From the NCBI GenBank assembly GCA_947626355.1, contig CANQRV010000027.1:1-35429 (forward strand): a stretch of 35,429 nucleotides of DNA, in the 5' to 3' direction. Of the stretch, positions 17,666 to 25,146 are shown one piece after another; the stretch's first letter is position 1, and the number at the start of each line of letters is the position of its first letter. Source of the DNA: an uncultured Muribaculaceae bacterium (lineage in GTDB: Bacteria; Bacteroidota; Bacteroidia; Bacteroidales; Muribaculaceae). Below the pieces are notes generated by a model. The model made no database searches. It saw only the letters and a list, made by a program, of their open reading frames with translations, and had not been told where the DNA came from. The translations under genes were made by a program, and so were the position numbers.

Positions 17666-18333
17666 TGTCTCCCGCAATGTCTGGAAAACCACTCTTACCA
17701 CAGATGAGAATCGCTGTCGTCGACGACCACGACCTGATTCGCGAGGGCACGGCCACCATCCTTCTCAATGCCGGTGTAGGCGACGTCGAGATGTTTGGCA
17801 ATGCCCGCGGTCTTGTCGAGAGGCTTGACGATGGCGTATCATTCGATTTTTATATCATTGACCTGGAGCTTCCCGATCTTGATGGATTTGTGCTTATCGA
17901 GATGATCCGGGCCAGAAACAACAAGGCCCGCATCATTGTCAGCACCGTCCACGATGAGTTGTGGACTCTAAGAAAGCTGCTTGCCAGAAACGTCGACGCC
18001 ATAATATATAAGTCGGCGACAGGAGGGGAGATAATAGCCGCCATAAGGGAGGTGATGAACGGCGGCAGTTATTATTGCGAGGCGGTGAGGGATGCTCTGG
18101 CTTCTGCCGCCGACAGCTCCATTCATCCCACATCGAGAGAGCTTGAGGTGCTCTGTCAGATTGCTGGAGGGAAAACCACCAAGGAGATTGCCGCGGCTCT
18201 TTTTGTGAGCGAAAACACCATTGAGGCCCACCGTAAAGCGCTATTCTCGAAGCTTCATGCCGTCAATGTCGCCGACCTTATCGTAAAGGCTATCGATAAA
18301 GGCTATCTCAAGAAAGGCGGAATCCTCCACTGA
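17665..18333 (+). CDS. NarL/LuxR-type response regulator
   Basis: A 222-residue regulator with an N-terminal receiver and C-terminal HTH. The receiver has the acidic pair D20-D21 (VVDDHD), phospho-acceptor D66 (YIIDLELPDLDG), switch serine/threonine in IIVSTVHDE and lysine in AIIYKSATGG. The helix-turn-helix (about 152-215) contains TSRELEVLCQIAGGKTTKEIAAALF, then VSENTIEAHRKALFSKL, the LuxR recognition helix region. It follows the HisKA_3 kinase gene and is its likely partner. The first ATG (17665) adds 13 residues that are not conserved; the ATG at 17704 (MRIAVVDDHD) may be the real start and would leave the inverted repeat wholly in the leader. A hairpin lies directly after the stop. Target genes cannot be read here. 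Confidence 0.93.
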   Translation: MSPAMSGKPLLPQMRIAVVDDHDLIREGTATILLNAGVGDVEMFGNARGLVERLDDGVSFDFYIIDLELPDLDGFVLIEMIRARNNKARIIVSTVHDELWTLRKLLARNVDAIIYKSATGGEIIAAIREVMNGGSYYCEAVRDALASAADSSIHPTSRELEVLCQIAGGKTTKEIAAALFVSENTIEAHRKALFSKLHAVNVADLIVKAIDKGYLKKGGILH

Positions 18334-18354
18334 GACGTGACCCCGCGTCACGTC
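18334..18354 (+). terminator. Hairpin directly after the response-regulator stop
   Basis: GACGTGAC (18334-18341) and GTCACGTC (18347-18354) form a perfect 8-bp stem with a 5-base loop (CCCGC), beginning on the first base after the TGA. A T-rich run (TTGTTGTTTTTTAT) follows about 13 bases later. It is a plausible terminator, although the U-run is more distant than usual. Confidence 0.6.
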
Positions 18355-18418
18355 CGCCCATACTCCTTGTTGTTTTTTATAGCTCATCATTTTCTTAACA
18401 TCATAAATCATACTCTTC

Positions 18419-18589
18419 ATGAAAAGTTTCATCAGCTGGCTCTGGTCAGGTTTCGGCACCGGCACGACGGCTTTCCGCGGCATCGGTATGGCGATCTGCA
18501 CCCTGCTTATAGGTCTGATAGCTGTCTATTATCTGATTAGCTGGATTGTGCGCCTCTTCCAGAAAAAAGAGGTCAATGGCACTGTGTGA
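18419..18589 (+). CDS. Small single-span membrane protein (56 residues)
   Basis: The ATG at 18419 opens a 56-codon frame ending TGA at 18587-18589. The product starts MKSFISWLWSGFGTGTTAF, has one hydrophobic span (about residues 22-46, GMAICTLLIGLIAVYYLISWIV) and ends in a short charged tail, RLFQKKEVNGTV. The lysines and arginine after the span and the glycine-rich N-terminus fit a tail-in orientation. It lies between the regulator hairpin and the WG-repeat cluster, in the gene-sized gap 18355-18700. The family is not recognised, though short proteins of this shape are common in Bacteroidales. Coding is supported by a single clean frame and a typical membrane-protein composition, but not by homology. 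Confidence 0.62.
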   Translation: MKSFISWLWSGFGTGTTAFRGIGMAICTLLIGLIAVYYLISWIVRLFQKKEVNGTV

Positions 18590-18647
18590 CGTGAGCGCAT
18601 ACGATTTTTACATTGTATGCCGTTATTCCTAATATCGCATTATCCGT

Positions 18648-18672
18648 AGGGCCGGCTGTGAAGGCCGGCTCT
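18648..18672. other. Inverted repeat between the 56-residue gene and the unknown 269-residue gene
   Basis: AGGGCCGGC (18648-18656) and GCCGGCTCT (18664-18672) form a 9-bp stem with one G-T pair and a 7-base loop. A second, weaker repeat, GCATAC/GTATGC, lies at 18597-18620. Neither has a T-run, so they may be mRNA structures or a weak terminator of the 56-residue gene rather than a standard terminator. The 111-base gap 18590-18700 holds nothing else clear. Confidence 0.4.
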
Positions 18673-18700
18673 ATGACATATTCACTAATTCCCTCCCCTT

Positions 18701-19510
18701 ATGGACAGACGGATTGAAGAAATAATCACAGACCCGGGCAAATCGCTCGATGAGAAGATCGACCTCGTGATCGCACTGCGCCCGCAATATGAAGAAGCGT
18801 CTGACGCTGAAAGACTCGCTTTCGACGTGGAGTGCTTCTCGTCGCTTATCTCCCTGGTGAGCGAAGACAACGAGACCCACCTCCACGACCTCGAGCTTCT
18901 GCAGCTTTATGTGCTCCTTGCGGAGACGTATGTGGAGCAGGAAGACTATCGCCGTCTTGAAGAGGTGGCCCGCGGAGTGCTTGACGTGATACGCTACGAC
19001 GTAACTTCCTGGGAGGCGATGGAGGAGACGCTGCCACGCATCATCGACGCGGTAGGGGAGTCGGTCTACAACCATTACCTCTATGAGCTCCTCCTTCTGT
19101 ATCTCCGAGCCGCTTTCCAAAACGGAAAGCTTGACGAGAGCATGGCGGGCCGTGTGCGTCGCTTCCTGAAGCTGCGGATACTCCTCGACGACAGCGAGTG
19201 GCTCGACCGCCTGCTCGACAAGGATCTCCGGAAGGCGCTTGCCTCTCTGCTCTCGCAGGATGAGCTGATGCATATCATCATGCGTCCGCAGATCGGCCAT
19301 CTACGTAAGGATCCGGTGGAATACACCTGGGAATGGGAGCGCATCTATTATGATGTGGAGGCGAGGCTCGACGAGCGCTTCGCAAATGCTCCCCGTCAGA
19401 TGGGCTTCTGCTTCCTTTTCTGGAACGCCAAGCGCGAGCTTCTGGAGGAGGAATACGGCATAAAATGGCGGAGCCCTTCCCAGATGAATCCCGGTGTGAT
19501 GTTTGACTGA
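18701..19510 (+). CDS. Hypothetical all-helical protein
   Basis: A 269-residue protein with no signal peptide or membrane segment and a strong acidic/leucine-rich helical character. Notable stretches are ISLVSEDNETHLHDLELLQLYVLLAETYVEQEDYRRL (TPR-like), FLKLRILLDDSEWLDRLLDK, and the C-terminal EYTWEWERIYYDVEARLDERF followed by GFCFLFWNAKRELLEEEYGIKWRSP. The W/E-rich motif near residues 205-222 and the FCFLFWNAKRELL segment look conserved but I do not recognise the family. It begins the plus-strand trio with the Sel1-like gene (12 bases later) and the WG-repeat gene, and all three look co-transcribed. A cytoplasmic adaptor or scaffold is possible, but no function is assigned. Confidence 0.7.
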   Translation: MDRRIEEIITDPGKSLDEKIDLVIALRPQYEEASDAERLAFDVECFSSLISLVSEDNETHLHDLELLQLYVLLAETYVEQEDYRRLEEVARGVLDVIRYDVTSWEAMEETLPRIIDAVGESVYNHYLYELLLLYLRAAFQNGKLDESMAGRVRRFLKLRILLDDSEWLDRLLDKDLRKALASLLSQDELMHIIMRPQIGHLRKDPVEYTWEWERIYYDVEARLDERFANAPRQMGFCFLFWNAKRELLEEEYGIKWRSPSQMNPGVMFD

Positions 19511-19522
19511 CAGACCTGGAAT

Positions 19523-19831
19523 ATGGAAAATACCGACAACACCGAGGCTCTTGTGGAGCTTGCATATCAGTTTTCCGGGGGAATGGGTGGCGAACGTGAC
19601 CCCGACAAGTCGTTGGAGCTTTATGAGAAGGTCTATGCGCTCGGCGACTGGCGTGGCGCGCACGGCATGGCGGCGTTATATGCCGATCTCGCCGCCGAAT
19701 GCAGCGATCCCTCTTTACGCAGGAAATACCATTACAGAAAGAGGAAATGGCATAGGATCTATATGGAGATGTGGCATGAGTCCCTCCTCGGAGATCCGGA
19801 TGAATATGACCTGACAACAGAAGAAGATTAG
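19523..19831 (+). CDS. Small Sel1-like repeat protein
   Basis: A 102-residue protein with one clear Sel1-like repeat pair: residues about 9-55 read ALVELAYQFSGGMGGERDPDKSLELYEKVYALGDWRGAHGMAALY, matching the A-x-x-x-L-A-x-x-Y-x-x-G-x-G-V-x-x-D-x-x-K-A pattern of Sel1/TPR-like alpha-solenoids. The C-terminal part is basic and aromatic (RRKYHYRKRKWHRIYMEMWHES), then acidic (TTEED). It has no signal peptide. Sel1 proteins act as protein-binding scaffolds. It lies 12 bases after the 269-residue hypothetical gene and 19 bases before the WG-repeat gene, so the three may form one operon. No specific partner can be named. Confidence 0.72.
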   Translation: MENTDNTEALVELAYQFSGGMGGERDPDKSLELYEKVYALGDWRGAHGMAALYADLAAECSDPSLRRKYHYRKRKWHRIYMEMWHESLLGDPDEYDLTTEED

Positions 19832-19850
19832 CCCTATAAGAATATCGAGT

Positions 19851-20414
19851 ATGAGAAGAGCCATCATCGCCTTCGCCGTCCTGATTGTGACGGCTCTCGC
19901 CGCCGGCGCGCAGGCGAAATATAAGTTTAAATACCCCGAGCCTGTCCAGTTTCCCGACGAAGTGGAGGGGGCACAGCTCTCCGAGCGCCCCTACGGCTAC
20001 TACAACCTGACGGAAAAAGACGGCATATTCGTGCTTGCGATACCGTATCATTATCAGTCAGCCTATGGCTTCGTGGAGACTCGTAAGGGAATGGCATTGG
20101 CCCGTGTGAAGGAAGGGGGAAAATACGGCTTCATCACTCCACAGGACGCCTGTGTAATCAAATGCATCTATGACGATGCCTCCAATTTCGACGAATCAGG
20201 CTTCGCTATGGTGAAGTTCAACGGCAAGTGGGGAGTGATTGACGATAGCAACATCAGCGCTGTGCCATGTGTCTACGACTCGATGACCGAGATGCACGAC
20301 GGATGGTATGAGGTATCCAGAGACGATGAGTGGGGCTACGTCAGCAACAAAGGTATCTATGCGTCGAGCTACAGCGAATATCAGCGTAAGAAAAACAGTC
20401 CGTTTGAGAAGTAG
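19851..20414 (+). CDS. Exported WG-repeat protein
   Basis: A 187-residue protein with a signal peptide (about 1-21, ending GAQA-K). Three WG-type repeats are visible: GGKYGFITPQ, NGKWGVIDDS and DDEWGYVSNK, each preceded by an aromatic-and-acidic strand such as FAMVKF or WYEVSR. WG repeats form beta-propeller-like surfaces for protein or glycan contacts; the cellular role is usually unknown. It is the last gene of the trio that starts at 18701 and points at rmuC on the other strand, with only nine bases between the two stop codons and no clear bidirectional terminator. A substrate or partner is not visible. Confidence 0.82.
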   Translation: MRRAIIAFAVLIVTALAAGAQAKYKFKYPEPVQFPDEVEGAQLSERPYGYYNLTEKDGIFVLAIPYHYQSAYGFVETRKGMALARVKEGGKYGFITPQDACVIKCIYDDASNFDESGFAMVKFNGKWGVIDDSNISAVPCVYDSMTEMHDGWYEVSRDDEWGYVSNKGIYASSYSEYQRKKNSPFEK

Positions 20415-20423
20415 GGGCTCCGG

Positions 20424-21752
20424 TCAGTCTCCATCTTCCACATCCATCTGCGATATACGGCTCACCGGATTGCGTGAGCTGTTGACTGCGCCGAGCTTCA
20501 GAAGCTTGGCGCATGTCTGTCTTATGCTCTGCCCCTTCTCGTCGAGCTTGCGGCTCCCTTCGTCATACATGCGGCGCGCCTTGTCGAGAGCGTCGCCTAT
20601 AGCCTCGTATTTGCGCTCGAACTGACCTACGCGGTCGAGCATCTCTCCGGCCAGCTGATACACCTTCTCGTGATTGCGGGCCTGCGCGATCTGCCGCCAT
20701 GTCATGTCGATGATCTTAAGCGCGGCGTAGAGCGTCTGCTCGTCGGCTATATAGACATTTCTCTCCATCGCCTTGCGCCAGAGGTCGGGCCGCGCTTTGA
20801 GCGCCGTCCACAGCGCGGCCGAGTTGGGCATGAACATTATGACATAATCAACCGACACTTTCGGTGTCTTGATATAGGAGCTGTAGTCTTTCCTTGCGAG
20901 CTCGTCCACATGCTTCTCTATGCTCGCGACATGAGCCCTAAGGCAGCGCTCACGCTCTTCGGTGCTTTCCGCATTGACATAATCGATATAAGCCGTCATC
21001 GATACTTTGGCATCGATCACCATCTCCCGGTCACGGTCGAGATGCAGGATCACGTCGGGACGCATCCTCGACCCGTCGCGCGACACGACAGCCTGGCCTT
21101 TCTCATCGGTGATCTGCGGCTGCACGTCGAAATGTATCCCTTCCGTCAGCCCCTGACTTTCCAAAAGCTCCCCGAGCACACGCTCTCCCCAGTCGCCCTG
21201 CACCTTCGACCGGTTTCTGAACACCTTCGCCAGCTCCTCGGCGCTTTTGCGTGTCTCTCCGCTGATCGTCATCAGATGCTCGATGCTCGTGCGCATGGTG
21301 GCGCTTATATCGGTCTGCGAGCGGGAATTCTCATCCATGGCCCGCTTCATCTCCACGATGCGCTCCTTCAACGGCGACACTATCCTCTCGATGCTTCCGG
21401 CACTCGCGCTAGCGAATTCCTCCTGCCTCTGCCGCAGCATGGTGTCGGCCGACTCCCGCAGCTGTGAGGTCATGCGGGCGAGGGTCTCCTCCATACGTCT
21501 CTCTCCGGCTCTCGCAAGGTTATCGTAGAACTGCTTCTGCGCTTCGAGGCGTGTCTTCATCAATTCCCCGCTCGAGGCTTTGTAGGCGTTGAATTCAGTG
21601 CGGAGGGAGGCCAGGTCCATCTCCGCCTCATGCAGTTTCCTGACTGCGTCGTCGGCTGTTTGCCTCTCAATGGCTCTCCCTTTTGCGAGACCGAGCATAA
21701 ATCCCGTGGCTATTGCCAGAACGCAGGCAGATGCGAATATTATGATGTCCAT
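20424..21752 (-). CDS. rmuC: DNA recombination protein RmuC
   Basis: A 442-residue protein: an N-terminal transmembrane helix (about 2-22), a long coiled coil (about 30-170), and the RmuC PD-(D/E)XK-like domain, with VQGDWGERVLGELLESQGL, the catalytic-looking RMRPDVILHLDRDREMVIDAKV (P-D then E-x-K-like IDAK) and the C-terminal helix KKYEAIGDALDKARRMYDEG. RmuC limits inversions at short inverted repeats, although its exact biochemistry is unclear. It is the last of the six-gene minus-strand unit, 25 bases after the AmpG stop. Presence of a DNA protein at the end of a wall-related unit may be only positional. Confidence 0.92.
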   Translation of the reverse strand: MDIIIFASACVLAIATGFMLGLAKGRAIERQTADDAVRKLHEAEMDLASLRTEFNAYKASSGELMKTRLEAQKQFYDNLARAGERRMEETLARMTSQLRESADTMLRQRQEEFASASAGSIERIVSPLKERIVEMKRAMDENSRSQTDISATMRTSIEHLMTISGETRKSAEELAKVFRNRSKVQGDWGERVLGELLESQGLTEGIHFDVQPQITDEKGQAVVSRDGSRMRPDVILHLDRDREMVIDAKVSMTAYIDYVNAESTEERERCLRAHVASIEKHVDELARKDYSSYIKTPKVSVDYVIMFMPNSAALWTALKARPDLWRKAMERNVYIADEQTLYAALKIIDMTWRQIAQARNHEKVYQLAGEMLDRVGQFERKYEAIGDALDKARRMYDEGSRKLDEKGQSIRQTCAKLLKLGAVNSSRNPVSRISQMDVEDGD

Positions 21753-21777
21753 ATCGTGGATGTCTTTGAATGATGGT

Positions 21778-23112
21778 TTATGCGCCCGCCGCGTCGCCGG
21801 CTTTCTTCCTGCCGAATGCAGGATCTATCCTCACTATCCGGCACACTATGAACGTGGCCACACAGGCCACCATCACCAGCAGAAAGAAATTTATGTATCC
21901 GTCATGACCGTTGGCGCCGAGTATGTGATACCGGCTGAAGACATCGTGGAGCCACCCGGCCAGCATCCCCGGCACCATCATGCCCAGGGCCATGAATGCC
22001 GTGCAGAAGGCGTAGTGGGATGTCTGATAGCTTCCCTGGCTGAAATATATCAGGTAGAGCATGAAGGCCGTGAAGCCGAAGCTGTAGCCGAACTGCTCGA
22101 GCGCGATCGCCGTGGTGATGAGCGTGAAATCCTGTGGCTGCCAGACGGCGAGCAGACAGTAGAAGGCGCAGGGCAAGGTGAGGCTCAGCGCCATGGGCCA
22201 GAGCCAGTAGCGGAGTCCCTGACGCGACACTGCCACGCCACCTGCGATGCCGCCGGCGAGCAGCGCGACCACTCCTACGGTGCCGTTGATGAATCCCACC
22301 TGGGCAGTGGTGAGCGCCAGGCCGCCGGCATCTCGCGATGAGACGAGAAACGGCTGCACCATCTTGATGCAGAGCGCTTCCGGCAGTCGGTAGAGGAGCA
22401 TGAACGCCAGCGCAGTCCATATCCCCGGCTTGCTGAAGAAGGTGGTGAAGGCATCGGCGAAATCCTTTACGATTGTCTTTGCCGTGACTCCCGGCGCAGG
22501 CCGGTCGTGGGCGCTGCGCGGCATGAAGCGTATATGGTAAAACCCGGCTGCGAGAAAGAATGCAGCAAGCAGATAGAACACCGTGGCCCATGCCGCCGGC
22601 ACATTGCCGAGACTCTCTTCAAGCTTCCCGGCAAGAATCACAAGACCCCCCTGGCCTAACACGCTCGCAATCCGGTAGAAGGTGGAACGTACTCCCACGA
22701 AAGCGGCCTGTCGGTGGCTGTCGAGCTCAAGCATATAATAGCCGTCGGCCGCTATGTCGTGGGTGGCCGATAGGAAGGCTGTGATCCAGAAGAAGAAAAG
22801 GGTGGTGGCGAAAAACGCCGATGTAGGAAGGAAAAAGGCGATGCACCCCAGCGAGACCGCCATCAGCAGCTGCATGGCGATGACCCACTGACGCTTCGTC
22901 TTGAATAGGTCGATGAAGGGGCTCCAGAACGGCTTCACCACCCACGGAAAGTAGAGCCATCCGGTGAAGAAGGCCATTTCGGCGAGGCCCACGCCCATGT
23001 TGGTGTACATCAGCACGGTCAGCGTGTTGACCGCGAAATAGGGGAGACCTTCCGCCACATACAGCGTGGGAATCCATAGCCACGGCGATCTGCCTGTCTT
23101 ATCTATTGTCAT
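21778..23112 (-). CDS. AmpG-like muropeptide permease (MFS, PAT family)
   Basis: A 444-residue transporter with about 12 hydrophobic helices. Its start (GRSPWLWIPTLYVAEGLPYF) and the motif GWLYFPWVVKPFWSPFIDLF match the AmpG/PAT branch of the major facilitator family, which imports anhydro-muropeptides from the periplasm for wall recycling. A further family segment is TAFLSATHDIAADGYYMLEL, and VGVRSTFYRIASVLGQGGLVI continues helix 5. AmpG is best known from beta-lactamase induction, but most gut Bacteroidales lack ampC/ampR, so recycling is the likelier role. The ATG overlaps the SpoIID gene by 14 bases. The exact substrate cannot be told from sequence and could be a different disaccharide-peptide. 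Confidence 0.87.
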   Translation of the reverse strand: MTIDKTGRSPWLWIPTLYVAEGLPYFAVNTLTVLMYTNMGVGLAEMAFFTGWLYFPWVVKPFWSPFIDLFKTKRQWVIAMQLLMAVSLGCIAFFLPTSAFFATTLFFFWITAFLSATHDIAADGYYMLELDSHRQAAFVGVRSTFYRIASVLGQGGLVILAGKLEESLGNVPAAWATVFYLLAAFFLAAGFYHIRFMPRSAHDRPAPGVTAKTIVKDFADAFTTFFSKPGIWTALAFMLLYRLPEALCIKMVQPFLVSSRDAGGLALTTAQVGFINGTVGVVALLAGGIAGGVAVSRQGLRYWLWPMALSLTLPCAFYCLLAVWQPQDFTLITTAIALEQFGYSFGFTAFMLYLIYFSQGSYQTSHYAFCTAFMALGMMVPGMLAGWLHDVFSRYHILGANGHDGYINFFLLVMVACVATFIVCRIVRIDPAFGRKKAGDAAGA

Positions 23113-24253
23113 CGTTGATGTTTCTTATGCTTGTATTGGGATAGTAGAAGCGGAGAATATCGCGGCATGTATGGCCGAGACGAGCCATGTTGGCGGCTCC
23201 GATCTGACACATACCCACGCCGTGGCCCCACCCTTTGCCACGCAGAATGAATGCCTCCGGTGTCTGCTCGATCTTGAAGGCCGAGGAGTGCAGATGGGAG
23301 TCTGAGAAGAGGCGTCTCACCATTAGCTCTTTCCCCACGACTATGCTTCCCTTGCTTCCGTTTATGCGGATGGTGATTATCCTCCTCGAAGGCCCTCGCT
23401 TCTGTATCCCGACATCGGTGACGTCTCCGATGTCGATTCCGAATTTCTCGCGTAGATGACGGCTTACGTCTTTTTTCATTACCGTCCTTTTCCAGTCCAT
23501 GTAGTCGGCTGTCTCCACGTCGTAGTCTTTCAGGATGGTCCGCAGAAAAGCATTCCTCTTGTCAGGATCCATTTGAGAGAGGTCGCAGTACGGGTCTTCA
23601 TGCGCGGTGAGATACTGATAGTCGGTATTCTGCCAGCAGGTGGAGAAGAGCTCCGTATGGCCTCCGCAGCATTTCGAGAAGCGTGCGTCGGCCGGCATGC
23701 CTGTCTTGTCTGCAAGAAACATCCCTTCGGTCTCCTTTACGATCTCCTTGATTCGCGAGTCTGTATCGCCGATTCCCTCGAAGCGCTGGCAATGGTCGGA
23801 GCTGCATACGTCAAACCTGTCATGGGCCTCGGTGTCGGTCCAGTCCACGATTATGTCTCGCTTCCGTATCCTCCCATTGTCGGCATCTATGCCGTGGCAG
23901 CGCATGATCTTGCCGAGAAGCCAGCTGCGCGCCACTATGGCATGTGCTTTCAGGAATTCTCCCGGTGCCTCCGGATTCATCTCGCTGCTCACCACCGACT
24001 CAAGATATCTCTCTATCGGCAGTGTCTCTACAAGGGTGATTGTCGGTGTTGCCGAGTCGGAAAAGCTTTCGATCTTGCCGTCGTGGAGTGTCCGGATTGT
24101 CTTTTCCCAGTGAAATCCTCCGCCGATGAGCTGATTATGCAGACAGATAACGTGCTTTTCTTCCTCTCCCACATAGGAGAGTACAGGTTTCCCGTCGGTA
24201 TGTATCCCTACGCGCACAAGACGCGGCCACGTTTTTTTATCTATATCCGACAT
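23099..24253 (-). CDS. SpoIID/LytB-domain protein lacking a signal peptide
   Basis: A 384-residue protein covering the SpoIID domain. SpoIID cleaves glycan strands that lack stem peptides (lytic transglycosylase), and LytB is an amidase enhancer. The family core LPIERYLESVVSSEMNPEAPGEFLKAHAIVARSW contains the likely catalytic E91. C150, H154 and C155 (DVCSSDHCQ) match the metal-binding Cys/His pattern known from C. difficile SpoIID. The next block is RFSKCCGGHTELF; the C-terminus has GKGWGHGVGMCQIGAANMARLG, another conserved signature. The N-terminus (MSDIDKKTWPRLVRVGI) has no hydrophobic leader, whichever ATG is used (24253, or 24259). It overlaps the DUF4922 gene by 17 bases and the AmpG gene by 14. 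Its location is inferred to be cytoplasmic. Confidence 0.88.
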   Translation of the reverse strand: MSDIDKKTWPRLVRVGIHTDGKPVLSYVGEEEKHVICLHNQLIGGGFHWEKTIRTLHDGKIESFSDSATPTITLVETLPIERYLESVVSSEMNPEAPGEFLKAHAIVARSWLLGKIMRCHGIDADNGRIRKRDIIVDWTDTEAHDRFDVCSSDHCQRFEGIGDTDSRIKEIVKETEGMFLADKTGMPADARFSKCCGGHTELFSTCWQNTDYQYLTAHEDPYCDLSQMDPDKRNAFLRTILKDYDVETADYMDWKRTVMKKDVSRHLREKFGIDIGDVTDVGIQKRGPSRRIITIRINGSKGSIVVGKELMVRRLFSDSHLHSSAFKIEQTPEAFILRGKGWGHGVGMCQIGAANMARLGHTCRDILRFYYPNTSIRNINDDNR

Positions 24254-25133
24254 CGCCATATATCTCCCATGCCTTGTCGGCATCAAGCCGCTCGAAGTCC
24301 TTCTCTCTCGGAGCTATGATATAGCCTCCCATGTCAACGGCTCCCGGGCTGATCACGAAGCCGTCCTCCTCGAAGCCGTAGCAGCCGGGCCGATGGGCTT
24401 TCCGTGGCACCGCAACGGCCCTTAGCAGTCCCTCGCTCCCCATCCAGAAGTAAACGTTGACGAGTCCCGGATCTGCATTGCCCTCGGAGTCCGCGCCTGT
24501 CACGCTGCATATCGCCTGAAGCGTCTTCATGCCTGGTTCGTCGGGAGTGATGATGGCACTGTAGAAGAGAAACGGCAGGCAAAGCCCGCTATCGGAAGAT
24601 GCGGTTATCGGCGCGCCTCCCGGTTTGTGGATCTTTTCCGCCAGCGCCACTATCGGCAGTTCCGATTTCAGTATGGCCTGGAGATGCAGATGGTCGGGAG
24701 CCGATGCCCCGGCTTTGGCTCCGTTGAAGAATACCACCATGTCGGGCATCATCTCCGCCATCGAAGCCATCTCGTAGGGAGGACGTCCCTGTGGCCTGTG
24801 CTCTTTGGAGATGATGGTGAAATGTAGAGGAAAGATGGGGTAGGGGTTCATGCAGAGCTCCCAACCCTCGGCTATCTCCATGGCCATCTGCTCCTTGGGA
24901 CGGTTGCCCTTGCAGAGGAAACATGGGCGCCTGCTTATTGAGGCGGCATCGGTGGCCGCACCTGTCGATACCATTCTCGCGGGGTTGTAAAGCACTCCTA
25001 CGCGGAGGTCGCCGGCATCGAGCTGCTTCATCTTCACCGCGCGCAGGGCGTCATGGTTCTTCTTGGCCAGAGGCCAGAGAAGGAGCTGCGCCTCCACCAT
25101 GTCGGCCAGATCAGAATGTGTCAGTGTCTTCAT
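24237..25133 (-). CDS. DUF4922 protein, HIT/GalT-like nucleotidyltransferase fold
   Basis: A 298-residue soluble protein. It carries a zinc-type pair C71-x2-C74 (RPCFLCKGNRP), the segment NPYPIFPLHFTIISKEHRPQ (with H104), and PDHLHLQA, where H148-x-H150-x-Q152 is the HIT/GalT-like nucleotidyl-transfer motif. GDP-galactose/ADP-glucose phosphorylases and GalT share this arrangement: a histidine carries the nucleotide. I recall the family as DUF4922, present in most Bacteroidetes and without a proven substrate. It overlaps the SpoIID gene by 17 bases and follows the glycosyltransferase gene by 13. That context suggests a sugar-phosphate nucleotidyl step linked to wall metabolism, but this is an inference. 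The HxHxQ motif is intact. Confidence 0.8.
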   Translation of the reverse strand: MKTLTHSDLADMVEAQLLLWPLAKKNHDALRAVKMKQLDAGDLRVGVLYNPARMVSTGAATDAASISRRPCFLCKGNRPKEQMAMEIAEGWELCMNPYPIFPLHFTIISKEHRPQGRPPYEMASMAEMMPDMVVFFNGAKAGASAPDHLHLQAILKSELPIVALAEKIHKPGGAPITASSDSGLCLPFLFYSAIITPDEPGMKTLQAICSVTGADSEGNADPGLVNVYFWMGSEGLLRAVAVPRKAHRPGCYGFEEDGFVISPGAVDMGGYIIAPREKDFERLDADKAWEIYGDVGYR

Positions 25134-25146
25134 CTTTTACCGTAGG

